The notes beneath the pieces were generated by a model, which ran no database searches, was not told where the DNA came from, and saw only the letters and a list, made by a program, of their open reading frames with translations. A stretch of 64,000 nucleotides of DNA from Burkholderia sp. 9120 (GTDB lineage Bacteria; Pseudomonadota; Gammaproteobacteria; Burkholderiales; Burkholderiaceae), in the NCBI RefSeq assembly GCF_000745015.1, contig NZ_JQNA01000002.1, positions 3,472,001 through 3,536,000 on the forward strand. Reading direction: 5' to 3'. Made by a program: the position numbers and the translations under genes. Positions within the stretch are counted from its first letter, which is position 1. Each line of letters begins with the position of its first letter. Shown one piece after another: positions 1 through 7,543 of this stretch.

Positions 1-54
1 CAAGGGTCTTGTTTCAGGCAGGGTCCGCTCACGCAACAACTTCGGGACACGCCG

Positions 55-1101
55 ATGAAGATTCTCGTAGTAACGAACATGTACGCCGGATGCAATGCGG
101 CTCACCCCACGCAGGGCGTGTTTGTGACCGAGCAGGTCCTGGCGTTGCGTGCACTCTACGGCGATGTGGTCGACGTTCTGGTGATCGAAGGCTGGCGCGG
201 CCAACTCGCGTACCTGAAGTCTCTTTTCCGTGTGGTAAGCCGGGTCAGGGGTGACGCGTACGACGTGGTTCATTATCACTTCGGCCTGAGCGCGTGTTCG
301 GCGCCGCTGGTCAGACTATTCTCCCACGCGAAAATCGTCGTGACGTTTCACGGTTCCGATGTGATGGGGCGCAGCTGGATCAGAGCGATATCGCTCGCCG
401 CGGCACGCTTCGCGCACGCTTGCATTGGCGTGAGCGATGAGATTTCCGCGAAGGTGAGCCGTGCGTCAAGACACTGCTCGACCCTTCCCTGTGCCGTCAA
501 CGAAACGTTGTTTGCGGAACCGGTCGACAAACATGAGGCCGTGGCTCGCCGGAAAATCGTGGTCTTTCCTTCATCGCCGAAACGAGTGGAGAAAGACTAT
601 CCGCTTTTCAGCGCGGTCATTGCGCGCTTGCCGGTGTCATTTGGATGCGACGTGGAGGAGCGATATATCGACGGCCTCGATCGCCATGAAGTACGCGATC
701 TACTCCTGCAGGCCGATTGCCTCGTCATGACCTCGAAAAGGGAAGGCTCGCCGCAATCGGTCAAGGAGGCCATGGCGGTCAATCTACCCATCGTGTCCGT
801 CGACGTGGGCGACGTCAGGCACCTGCTTCAAGGCGTATCGAACTGCGCGGTGATCGAGGGCCGCGACGCGGGGACGCTCGCGCGCGCCACGGCCGATGTG
901 CTGAAACATGCGAAACGCTCAAATGGAAGACAGCGGCTGAAGTCGCTCGGCTATTTCTCAGCGGACGTAGCGGCGCAAATTGACCGCCTATATCGATCGA
1001 TTCTCGGCGACGGTCACGACGATCGGCAACGCCCGTCTTCCGACACGTCCGACACGACCACACAACCGGCTCACCACTCGAAGCAGCAGGAACTGTCATG
1101 A
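55..1101 (+). CDS. Glycosyltransferase, GT4-like (GT-B fold)
   Basis: A 348-residue cytosolic glycosyltransferase of the group 1 (GT4) type, which would move a sugar from a nucleotide-sugar donor onto a growing polysaccharide or lipid-linked oligosaccharide. The N-terminal half starts with a Rossmann strand (KILVVTNMY) and has the HYHFG and TFHGSD motifs near residues 73-102. The C-terminal half carries an E-x7-E donor site (E230 and E238, in REGSPQSVKEAMA). No membrane segment is seen. It overlaps the next gene by ATGA, so the two are translationally coupled. Donor and acceptor cannot be told from sequence. It is probably the tail of an exopolysaccharide operon that begins left of the window. 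Confidence 0.85.
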   Translation: MKILVVTNMYAGCNAAHPTQGVFVTEQVLALRALYGDVVDVLVIEGWRGQLAYLKSLFRVVSRVRGDAYDVVHYHFGLSACSAPLVRLFSHAKIVVTFHGSDVMGRSWIRAISLAAARFAHACIGVSDEISAKVSRASRHCSTLPCAVNETLFAEPVDKHEAVARRKIVVFPSSPKRVEKDYPLFSAVIARLPVSFGCDVEERYIDGLDRHEVRDLLLQADCLVMTSKREGSPQSVKEAMAVNLPIVSVDVGDVRHLLQGVSNCAVIEGRDAGTLARATADVLKHAKRSNGRQRLKSLGYFSADVAAQIDRLYRSILGDGHDDRQRPSSDTSDTTTQPAHHSKQQELS

Positions 1102-1874
1102 AACGCGTCGAACTCTTCTCCTGTCCCGTGGACATTGCAACGATGAACGAGACCGTCGACTGGATCGGCGCGCGGATCGAACGCAAGCAGTTCACGCAGC
1201 ACGTCGTGGTCAATGTGGCGAAGCTCGTCCATCTGCAGACGGACGTGGAACTGGCCGCTTCGGTGCGCGCGTGCGACATCGTCAATATCGACGGCATGGG
1301 CGTGGTGTGGGGCGCACGGCTGTTGGGGCAGCCGGTGCGCGAACGGGTGGCTGGTATCGATCTGTTCGAGCGCCTGTTACAGATGTCGGCGCAACGTTCG
1401 CTGCCGGTGTTCCTGCTCGGCGCGACGGATACCGTGGTGACGCGCACGGCCGCGGCGGTTTCGGCGCGCTATGCCGGGCTGCGGATCGTCGGCTATCACC
1501 ACGGCTACTTCTGGGACGATGAAGCCGCGATCGTGGACATGATCCGTCGTTCGGGCGCGCGACTGCTGTTTGTCGCGATCACGTCGCCGAAAAAAGAGGC
1601 GTTCATCAACCGCTGGAAAGCGCAGCTTGGGGTCGATTTCGTGATGGGTGTGGGCGGGACGTTCGACGTCGTCGCCGGCAAGGTGCGCCGTGCGCCGCCC
1701 TGGATGCAGCGCAGCGGTCTCGAGTGGGCTTATCGTGTCGCGCAGGAACCGCGCCGTATGTGGAAGCGCTATTTCGTCACCAACAACCGCTTCGCACTGA
1801 TGCTGCTCAAAGCGCGTATCGCCATGACGCTGGGTCGCCTGCATCGCGGTTCGGCAGGTGGATATGGCAAATAG
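1098..1874 (+). CDS. WecG/TagA/CpsF-family glycosyltransferase
   Basis: 258 residues with the family signature throughout: VNVAKLVH around residue 40, NIDGMGVVW around 63-71, a middle LLGAT Rossmann turn, and a late GVGGTFDVVAGKVRRAP block followed by LEWAYR and EPRRMWKRY. Family members (E. coli WecG, B. subtilis TagA) transfer N-acetylmannosamine or its uronate from UDP to a polyprenyl-linked acceptor at the inner membrane face. Here it most likely adds one sugar during exopolysaccharide repeat-unit assembly. It starts on the ATGA overlap with the upstream glycosyltransferase, and its end overlaps the start of the lipoprotein gene. The sugar specificity is inferred only from the family. Confidence 0.9.
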   Translation: MKRVELFSCPVDIATMNETVDWIGARIERKQFTQHVVVNVAKLVHLQTDVELAASVRACDIVNIDGMGVVWGARLLGQPVRERVAGIDLFERLLQMSAQRSLPVFLLGATDTVVTRTAAAVSARYAGLRIVGYHHGYFWDDEAAIVDMIRRSGARLLFVAITSPKKEAFINRWKAQLGVDFVMGVGGTFDVVAGKVRRAPPWMQRSGLEWAYRVAQEPRRMWKRYFVTNNRFALMLLKARIAMTLGRLHRGSAGGYGK

Positions 1875-2670
1875 ACTGAACTGGGTCGCAGGGATGGGGA
1901 TTGTGTTGGCGGCGTGCGGTACGTCGTCGCCCGACCGGCATGACAGCGGCGCTTACACGGTTTTATATCGCAGCGCATGGCACGACGGCATCGATCCTCG
2001 TTTGACGATTCAAGCCCCCGAACCGGATTCCATGTCGACCGTCGCGATGCCGCAATTCAACGGTGTCGCGCTGAAAACGACGATGCGTCGCTCGGAAAGT
2101 TTCTCTCGTGTCGCGAATGGGACGCCTCGCGTGGAAATGGTCTTTGCGCCGGTCGTGCATTTCGCGGTGGGTAAAGCATACGAAGTTCGGTGGTCCACCA
2201 TGATCCCCGCCGGTTATCGATTCGACACGCGGCAGCCGGAGATCATTACGCAATTGCATCAAGGCGGCTTCACCGGATCGCCGCCCTTCGCGCTGATGTT
2301 GGCGGGCGGCCATTACCAGGCCGAGGTGAGAAGTGGCCCGGGCGAGGCGAATCAATCAGTCACGTTCGGTACACCCGCAGCCGACACCGGCAAGGCCGTG
2401 AGCTGGCTCCTGCGCTATCGCCCTGACGACGAAGGCACGAATGCATTGACGGAGTTGTACAAGGACGGCGTGCGCGTGATGCACAGCGCCGGCGTTGCCA
2501 ACGCTTATCCCGGCGACAAGGAGGCTTATCTGAAGATTGGCATTTACAAATGGTGGTGGAAAACGCGACCGTCCGATGTCAGCGAACGCACGCTGTATTA
2601 CGGCGACGTGGAAATCGTGGAACGTGGCGAAGTCAGGTGCGCCGGACCAGTAGAAAGCTCACGCCGATAG
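1864..2670 (+). CDS. Polysaccharide lyase-like secreted lipoprotein
   Basis: About 268 residues. The N-terminus is a lipoprotein signal (hydrophobic MGIVLAAC, Cys as +1), so the protein should be lipid-anchored in the envelope. The body resembles heparinase/alginate-lyase jelly-roll proteins (Pfam Polysacc_lyase type): alternating strands with RWSTMIPAGYRFDTR, PEIITQLHQGG and IYKWWWKTRPSD. In an exopolysaccharide operon such an enzyme would trim or release the polymer. The start at ATG 1864 overlaps the end of the CpsF gene; a GTG six bases earlier is possible. The last dozen residues are encoded antisense to a broken LysE gene remnant, so this C-terminus may have been altered by rearrangement. 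Lyase activity is inferred. Confidence 0.7.
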   Translation: MANRLNWVAGMGIVLAACGTSSPDRHDSGAYTVLYRSAWHDGIDPRLTIQAPEPDSMSTVAMPQFNGVALKTTMRRSESFSRVANGTPRVEMVFAPVVHFAVGKAYEVRWSTMIPAGYRFDTRQPEIITQLHQGGFTGSPPFALMLAGGHYQAEVRSGPGEANQSVTFGTPAADTGKAVSWLLRYRPDDEGTNALTELYKDGVRVMHSAGVANAYPGDKEAYLKIGIYKWWWKTRPSDVSERTLYYGDVEIVERGEVRCAGPVESSRR

Positions 2671-2719
2671 CCACCAGAAACGCGCCGCAGCAGCGATTGA
2701 AGCGGCGGCGAATCGGGCG
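2633..2719 (-). pseudogene. C-terminal remnant of a LysE/RhtB-family exporter
   Basis: Reading the minus strand gives an open stretch of 28 codons and a TGA that encodes PIRRRFNRCCGAFLVAIGV followed by SFLLVRRT. This matches the end of LysE/RhtB amino-acid exporters: a basic cytosolic turn, a conserved N-R-x-C/G-G-A start of the last helix, then the hydrophobic helix. An in-frame stop (TAG at 2720-2722) lies directly upstream and no start codon or earlier helices are present. It is read as the leftover of a deleted transporter gene. It overlaps the 3' end of the polysaccharide lyase gene on the opposite strand. Confidence 0.6.
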
Positions 2720-2740
2720 CTAAAACTACGCGTATCCCGC

Positions 2741-3265
2741 TCAATTCACGCTTTTGACAAAGCCCGGATCGCCGATCAACGCATCGACGCTCAGCTTCAC
2801 GGTATCTTCGATCGCAATGGTGTTGCTGGTGAATTTCGGCGACTTTTGCCTGACCGTTTTGGTGGTTGAAAACACCACTTTCTGGGTTGCGGCGTCGGTG
2901 ACTACGTAGCGCATTTTCAGCGTCCAGGACGCGGGTGAGCGTTCGTCGTCTACCGTGAATTTCTCGATGCTGCCGCTCAGAATCCGTTTGCCCGTGTCGA
3001 GATGAAAGCCCGACATCTGCAGGCTACGCACGATCCCGTTGCGCACGGCTTCATTGATATCGTCCTTGAGCACGATACCGGTCATGGCGGTGTTTTCTAT
3101 CCGGTTTGGCGAGACCTTGCCGCTGCGCGCCGCCATGTAGGCGAAATCGTGGGCAGGCGCCACGCTCAATGAACCCGTGGGATGCGCGGTACTCGCGCGC
3201 GGCGCGCAATTCAGACCGAACCAGGACCAGGAGCAGGCGGACAGCATCAACGGCAGCGCGATCAC
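2741..3265 (-). CDS. Putative outer-membrane lipoprotein, YajG-like
   Basis: About 174 residues. A hydrophobic VIALPLMLSAC stretch ends in a lipobox (LSAC). The mature part carries a domain reminiscent of YajG and similar small envelope lipoproteins: amphipathic segment NEAVRNGIVRSLQMSGF, then SGSIEKFTVDDERS and a strand-rich tail. The start is uncertain. The annotated GTG at 3265 leaves almost no positively charged n-region, while the frame stays open upstream to a TAA and encodes RSPRRSTVLKGCG directly before it, a good lipoprotein n-region, but with no ATG, GTG or TTG. Either the signal is unusually short or a rare CTG start is used. Function unknown. Confidence 0.65.
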   Translation of the reverse strand: MIALPLMLSACSWSWFGLNCAPRASTAHPTGSLSVAPAHDFAYMAARSGKVSPNRIENTAMTGIVLKDDINEAVRNGIVRSLQMSGFHLDTGKRILSGSIEKFTVDDERSPASWTLKMRYVVTDAATQKVVFSTTKTVRQKSPKFTSNTIAIEDTVKLSVDALIGDPGFVKSVN

Positions 3266-3617
3266 GCCGCAGCCTTTGAGGACCGTGGACCGGCGGGGCG
3301 AACGCAGGGAACGAAGCGACGTCAGGCTCCGTCGCGGCGTCTGAGGCGCTGTGCTGGAATGAGCGGCGGTCGAAGTCAGAAGATTTGCCTCTTAAATGAA
3401 GTCATCCGGTACAGAGCAGCATGGTAACAGCGAGTCGGGCCCGGCCATATTCTCCGTGCCTTGACGGCTGGATTCCCGCTGTTCGCACGAGGGTGTTCAT
3501 CATAACGAGGCGGTTCGCCGATCGACACCGTGTCATTAGAGCGCCGCTGCTACAGCGGAATCAGTCGCGCGGATTCGAGGCGGGCAGGCCGCGTGGTTGC
3601 GTTGTCTGTATTGTTGC
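3266..3617. other. Intergenic region, 352 bases, no gene seen
   Basis: This lies between the lipoprotein start and the 3' end of yigZ, both on the minus strand. Plus-strand open frames here are short and have no family resemblance. It should contain the lipoprotein promoter, but no convincing -35/-10 pair was identified. Confidence 0.5.
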
Positions 3618-4199
3618 TCAGAAGAAGCCGGCTTTGCCCTGTGTCATATCCACCAACGCGCGCCGCGCATCGTCGAGTGCGTTGACGGGCAGGCGGATCG
3701 TCATCCTCACCAGCATGGCGTGGGCGGTGTCGGTCAGCGTATAGCCTTCGGCGTCGATCCAGCGGCGCACTTTGGCCTCGTCGGCGTAACTCACCTCGAC
3801 GGTGAGCGTGATCTGCGCGATCCGTTCGACGCGCGGCGCGTCCAGCAAAGCCGATGCGATCGCGTCGGTGTACGCGCGCACCAAACCGCCTGCGCCGAGC
3901 TTCACGCCGCCGTAATAGCGCACGACGGCCGCCAGAACGCCGTCCAGATCGTGATGCCGCAGCACTTCGAGAATCGGCCGTCCCGCGGTGCCGGACGGCT
4001 CGCCGTCGTCGGACATGCCGGACTGGCCGCCGGCCAGCAACGCCCAGCAAACGTGCGTGGCGGCCGGATGCTCCTCACGCAGACGACGCAATTCGGCCAT
4101 CGCGGCGTCACGATCGGCGACGGGAATCGCGTACGCGATGAAGCGGCTCTTGCGGATCTCGAGTTCCTTGATGCACGGCGAGGAGAGGGTGTAACTCAT
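3618..4199 (-). CDS. yigZ: YigZ/IMPACT family protein
   Basis: 193 residues, the usual length for bacterial YigZ. The N-terminal UPF0029/IMPACT domain shows EIRKSRFIAYA, a THVCWALL strand, DDGEPSGTAGRPIL and VVRYYGGVKLGAGGLVRAY, which are its diagnostic motifs. The remaining third is the DUF1949-type ferredoxin-like domain (VEVSYADEAKVRRWI). Family members are cytosolic and thought to bind RNA or act in translation or peptide control; the exact role in bacteria is unsettled. It stands alone on the minus strand, divergent from the LysE gene. Confidence 0.9.
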   Translation of the reverse strand: MSYTLSSPCIKELEIRKSRFIAYAIPVADRDAAMAELRRLREEHPAATHVCWALLAGGQSGMSDDGEPSGTAGRPILEVLRHHDLDGVLAAVVRYYGGVKLGAGGLVRAYTDAIASALLDAPRVERIAQITLTVEVSYADEAKVRRWIDAEGYTLTDTAHAMLVRMTIRLPVNALDDARRALVDMTQGKAGFF

Positions 4200-4377
4200 G
4201 CGTAGGTTCGGTGCGGCGCTTCACACGGGGTTGTCTTCGGGATCGTCCCGGGTCTCATCGTGCGGTTCAGCGCCGGAGTGCAAAAGACAGAAGTCTAGGC
4301 CAGGAGTGCGTTCGTCTACAATGTTCCGCGGAACACGTGCTTGCACGCCGAACCCAGCGCACCATCAAGGAGACGAC

Positions 4378-5004
4378 ATGCTCGATTTATCGACCCTAGG
4401 GACTTTCGTTGCCGTTGTACTCGGGCTCTTTCTGATCCCCGGGCCGGCCGTATTGCTGGTGTTGACGCGTACCGTGCATGGTGGCCGAAAGGCCGGCATT
4501 CTCACCGGCCTCGGTGTCGCCACCGGCGATTTCGTTCATACGCTGGCAGCGTCGATCGGACTGTCGGCGCTGCTGATGACCTCGGCACTCGCCTTCAACG
4601 CCGTGAAATTCGCCGGTGCCGCGTACCTCGTTTATCTCGGCATTCGTGCATTGCGCGAGAAGCAGAGCCACGCGCATTTGCCTACGGTCGCGCCGGTGTC
4701 GCCTTCGAAAGCCTTCTTTCAGGCCATTCCCGCTGAAGTATTGAATCCCAAGACCGCACTGTTCTTTCTCGCGTTTCTGCCGCAATTCGTGCGACCCGAG
4801 CACGGTTCGACGTTTTTGCAATTCACCACGCTCGGACTCATTTTCGTGGGCATGAGCGCGCTTTATACGACGCTGATCGTGTTGACGATTCGTCCGCTCG
4901 GCAAACTCGTCAAGCGGCTGACCTGGTTGAGCCGTTGGCAGAACAAGATCATCGGTGTGCTGTTTATCTCGCTCGGCCTGCGCGTCGCCACGCAAACGCG
5001 CTGA
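4378..5004 (+). CDS. LysE/RhtB-family amino-acid exporter
   Basis: 208 residues with about six hydrophobic helices. The signature LFLIPGPAVLLVL in helix 1, GxxTGLGVATGDFVH in helix 2, and FFLAFLPQFV in the middle are typical of LysE/RhtB exporters, which release amino acids or homoserine lactone-like compounds across the inner membrane. The start is ATG 4378, with AAGGAGA about five bases upstream; the longer open frame upstream has no ribosome site. A TACAAT hexamer at 4317-4322 could be its -10 box, but the -35 match is poor. Substrate unknown. Confidence 0.88.
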   Translation: MLDLSTLGTFVAVVLGLFLIPGPAVLLVLTRTVHGGRKAGILTGLGVATGDFVHTLAASIGLSALLMTSALAFNAVKFAGAAYLVYLGIRALREKQSHAHLPTVAPVSPSKAFFQAIPAEVLNPKTALFFLAFLPQFVRPEHGSTFLQFTTLGLIFVGMSALYTTLIVLTIRPLGKLVKRLTWLSRWQNKIIGVLFISLGLRVATQTR

Positions 5005-5068
5005 CCCAACCGCGCGGTGCCACGTCCGTTTCGTTATGTGCAGAGCCGACGATGACTCGCGGCCTTCG

Positions 5069-5437
5069 CTAGATATTGCGGCGCTGCCGTCTCAGGCGGC
5101 CCTCGCGTGCATATTCCATTTGCCCCTCGGTGCGGACCGCGAGCTTTTCCTGCGCGGCGCGACTCATTTGCCGCGTATCGTCGATGTCGCCGACCCGCAG
5201 CACTTCCTGTGCGATTCTGATGCGTAGCGTCATTAACGGTTCGCCGCGTTCGACCAGCGTGCGATCCGTGGCGCGCGCCTGCTGAACGCCACAATCGATC
5301 AGATTGCGCAACTCCAGCAGCGTGAGCCGCTGACGTTGGATTTCGAGGATGAGCCGCTGCACGGCATGTTCGTCACGCGTACGCCACCAGGCTCGCAGCT
5401 CGGCGAGCGTGGGAGGATCGAAGGGAGGAAGGCGCAT
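5069..5437 (-). CDS. SOS-controlled protein of unknown function, 122 residues
   Basis: I do not recognise this family. The protein is highly charged and apparently all-helical, rich in Arg, Leu and Gln (RLILEIQRQRLTLLELRNLI near residues 28-47), with a very basic tail (REGRLRRQRRN), suggesting a nucleic-acid or protein contact. There is no membrane segment or signal peptide. Its main clue is regulation: a perfect LexA box sits 18 bases upstream of the ATG at 5455-5470, with no other gene near enough to be the target. It converges with the LysE gene. The ribosome site is weak. A DNA-damage role is inferred only from the LexA site. Confidence 0.75.
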   Translation of the reverse strand: MRLPPFDPPTLAELRAWWRTRDEHAVQRLILEIQRQRLTLLELRNLIDCGVQQARATDRTLVERGEPLMTLRIRIAQEVLRVGDIDDTRQMSRAAQEKLAVRTEGQMEYAREGRLRRQRRNI

Positions 5438-5454
5438 TGCTCAGACGAAAATTA

Positions 5455-5470
5455 CTGTATATATGTACAG
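5455..5470 (-). promoter_or_regulatory. Perfect LexA operator (SOS box)
   Basis: CTGTATATATGTACAG matches the CTGT-N8-ACAG LexA box with no mismatch. The palindrome extends further (ACTGT...ACAGT). It ends 18 bases before the ATG of the minus-strand 122-residue gene, where it would overlap the promoter. The same extended pattern is found at 19396-19411. Confidence 0.9.
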
Positions 5471-5589
5471 TATATCCCGTCTTTTTACGGAAGCGCGTCG
5501 TGCGCGTTGGGCATGCATCAGCCGGCTATTGACCGTGCATTCGCCGCTTACCGCCGCAAAAACCAACGCAGCGGCCGGCTTCGATCAAC

Positions 5590-5673
5590 TCAGCTCAACG
5601 CGAGCATGATCGACGTCGAGACCACGATGATGAACAGGCACGCGGCGGTGAGGAGGTCGTACGGATAGTTCAT
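5590..5673 (-). CDS. Possible small single-pass membrane protein, 27 residues
   Basis: A short minus-strand frame starting ATG encodes MNYPYDLLTAACLFIIVVST and then SIMLALS before TGA: a polar start and one hydrophobic helix of about 20 residues, the shape of many small bacterial membrane proteins. It lies in the otherwise empty stretch between the LexA-controlled gene and the 85-residue gene. No good Shine-Dalgarno sequence is seen in front, which lowers confidence. It could be a chance frame. Confidence 0.35.
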   Translation of the reverse strand: MNYPYDLLTAACLFIIVVSTSIMLALS

Positions 5674-5819
5674 GGCGTAACCATCTAAGGTGTCGGCGGA
5701 AGCATCCATCATAGGCAGAAGCGTTGCGGGCAACTGTCAAGCATTGCAAGACCCGGCTTGTTCGATAAACGAATGTGAGGCGGCGCAATTCAATTCAATG
5801 CGATTCGAAACGCGCGCGC

Positions 5820-6077
5820 TTATTCGTCGCCATGCTGGCAGAAACGTCGCCCCGGCACATGTGAGACGACAGCCTGAGCGATCTCGAACGGCGTGCTTTC
5901 GGCGGGCACGACCCGGCGGCTTGATTCGGGCGTGTGTTTCATGGTCCATTCGACGAGACGGTACGAACGTCCCCAAGGCGGCTGCAGAGGATCCGAGACC
6001 TTGCACGAATGAATCTGCCGAACCCATTCGTTGCCGGGTAGGGCGCGCAGATGCTCGAATACCGTGTCTTCAACCAT
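5820..6077 (-). CDS. Hypothetical protein, 85 residues
   Basis: The frame starts at ATG 6077 with AAGGAG well placed upstream, which is why the longer version was not chosen. The product (MVEDTVFEHLRALPGNEWV at the start) is soluble, without signal peptide or membrane helix, and contains an amphipathic C-terminal part (FEIAQAVVSHVPGRRF). I do not recognise a family. It stands alone between the GGDEF gene and the small membrane frame. Confidence 0.6.
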   Translation of the reverse strand: MVEDTVFEHLRALPGNEWVRQIHSCKVSDPLQPPWGRSYRLVEWTMKHTPESSRRVVPAESTPFEIAQAVVSHVPGRRFCQHGDE

Positions 6078-6280
6078 GTTTGACTCCTTCTTCGCAGGTA
6101 TGCTGCCTGCCTTTCGGCGCGTCCCCGACACCCCGGAGAAAAAGCGCCGCCGATGTTCTGGCGGCTCAACAGGGGATGTTGTGGAGTCATAGTTACAGCA
6201 AAGAATTAAGCCAGACTTAAGAGCGTGGAAAAGCTCGCGCGAGTGAATGCGGGGCTGCGGGAAACCGCGCGCGAACTCAG

Positions 6281-7516
6281 ATGAGAACTCACACGCGAAC
6301 TCACACGAACGCGTGTGTTTCTATCCGCACCCTCAAGACCTCGCGGAATCGGCCGTTATTACAGCGGTTGGGGCCGTGGTCCCCGCTTCGCCTTCGGGCG
6401 CGCCTTATTGATAACGTGACGAATCTCGCTCAAACGCCGCTCTCCGACCGCCTTCGCTCGCTCGTCGATACTGTCCAGCACAACGAGCGCACGCTGCGCC
6501 GTTTCCAGAATGTCGAATTGCGGTTGATCGGCGCGCAGGATTTCGCGTCTTTTCTCGACACATTGTTCCGCCATCTGCCGCAGGAATTCTCGCTGGCCAG
6601 CGTGACCTTATGGCTCGACGACCGCGCGCCGATGCTGCTCGAATTACTCGAGCCGGGCGCTATGCGCGCGCTCGATCAGTCCGGTTTGAAGACCTCGCGT
6701 GAAGGCGGGCTCGCCGCGCAAGGTCTGTGCGACGAAGGCCGCCCCTGGCTAGGTCGGCCCGCTCAACGGGATGACGCCATGTGCCGCGCATTCTTCGGCG
6801 ACAGCGCCGCGCCAGCCAGCGCGATTCTGCTGCCGCTCGCCGCGGGCGATATCGTCAGCGGCTATCTGTGTCTCGGCAGCGACGACCCGGAGCGTTTCGG
6901 CGAAGGCTTGGCCACCGATATTCTGGAGCGCTTCGCGAGCATCGTGACCGCGAGTCTCGACAACGTCGCGCATCGCGAGCGGCTCAAGCAACTCGGCATG
7001 ACCGACTCGCTGACGGGTCTCGCCAATCGCCGCTATTTCGACGAACGGCTGCGCGAAGAGATCATGCGCGCGGCGCGTTATAGCGTGCCGGTGGCGTGTC
7101 TGTTCATCGACATCGACAGTTTCAAGCGGATCAACGACACCTACGGGCACCAGACCGGCGATCGCGCGTTGGCGGCCGTGGCGGCCTGCGTGCGTCAGCA
7201 GGTGCGGCTGGGCGATACCGTCGCGCGTTATGGCGGCGAAGAGTTCGCCGCGTTGCTGCAAGGCGATCGGGCCGATGCGCTGACCGTCGCCGAGCGCGTG
7301 CGACTCGCAGTCGAACGGCTCGTGTTGCAGGACGATCACGGCGAACGCATTGCGCTGACCGTGTCGATCGGCGTGGCGGCGCGCACGATCGGCGGTGCGC
7401 CGGCCGAGGCGATCACGTACGGCCGCGCGATGATGGAAGAAGCCGATCGCGCGATGTATCAGGCCAAACGCAACGGCCGCAATCGCATCGAGGCGTTGGT
7501 AAAAGCGGGCGATTGA
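6281..7516 (+). CDS. Diguanylate cyclase with N-terminal DUF484/GAF-like domain
   Basis: Up to 411 residues. The region around residues 65-230 resembles DUF484 (a GAF-like sensor fold: helix RTLRRFQNVELRLIGAQDF, then LASVTLWLDD). The last 170 residues are a GGDEF domain (MTDSLTGLANRRYFDERL, then YGGEEF at 317-322). GGEEF is an active signature, so it should make cyclic di-GMP from two GTP. RLGD five residues upstream is an RxxD inhibitory site for feedback by c-di-GMP. The start is uncertain: ATG 6281 gives an odd MRTHTRTHTNA lead encoded by a short direct repeat and lacks a ribosome site, while GTG 6416 would begin just before the sensor domain. Confidence 0.88.
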   Translation: MRTHTRTHTNACVSIRTLKTSRNRPLLQRLGPWSPLRLRARLIDNVTNLAQTPLSDRLRSLVDTVQHNERTLRRFQNVELRLIGAQDFASFLDTLFRHLPQEFSLASVTLWLDDRAPMLLELLEPGAMRALDQSGLKTSREGGLAAQGLCDEGRPWLGRPAQRDDAMCRAFFGDSAAPASAILLPLAAGDIVSGYLCLGSDDPERFGEGLATDILERFASIVTASLDNVAHRERLKQLGMTDSLTGLANRRYFDERLREEIMRAARYSVPVACLFIDIDSFKRINDTYGHQTGDRALAAVAACVRQQVRLGDTVARYGGEEFAALLQGDRADALTVAERVRLAVERLVLQDDHGERIALTVSIGVAARTIGGAPAEAITYGRAMMEEADRAMYQAKRNGRNRIEALVKAGD

Positions 7517-7543
7517 ACTAAACCCAGGCCAAACCCAACCCGC

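Noticed and set aside
5737..6027. 96-codon minus-strand frame overlapping the 85-residue gene
   Set aside because: The 5820-6077 frame has a good AAGGAG and a better composition; both cannot be real.
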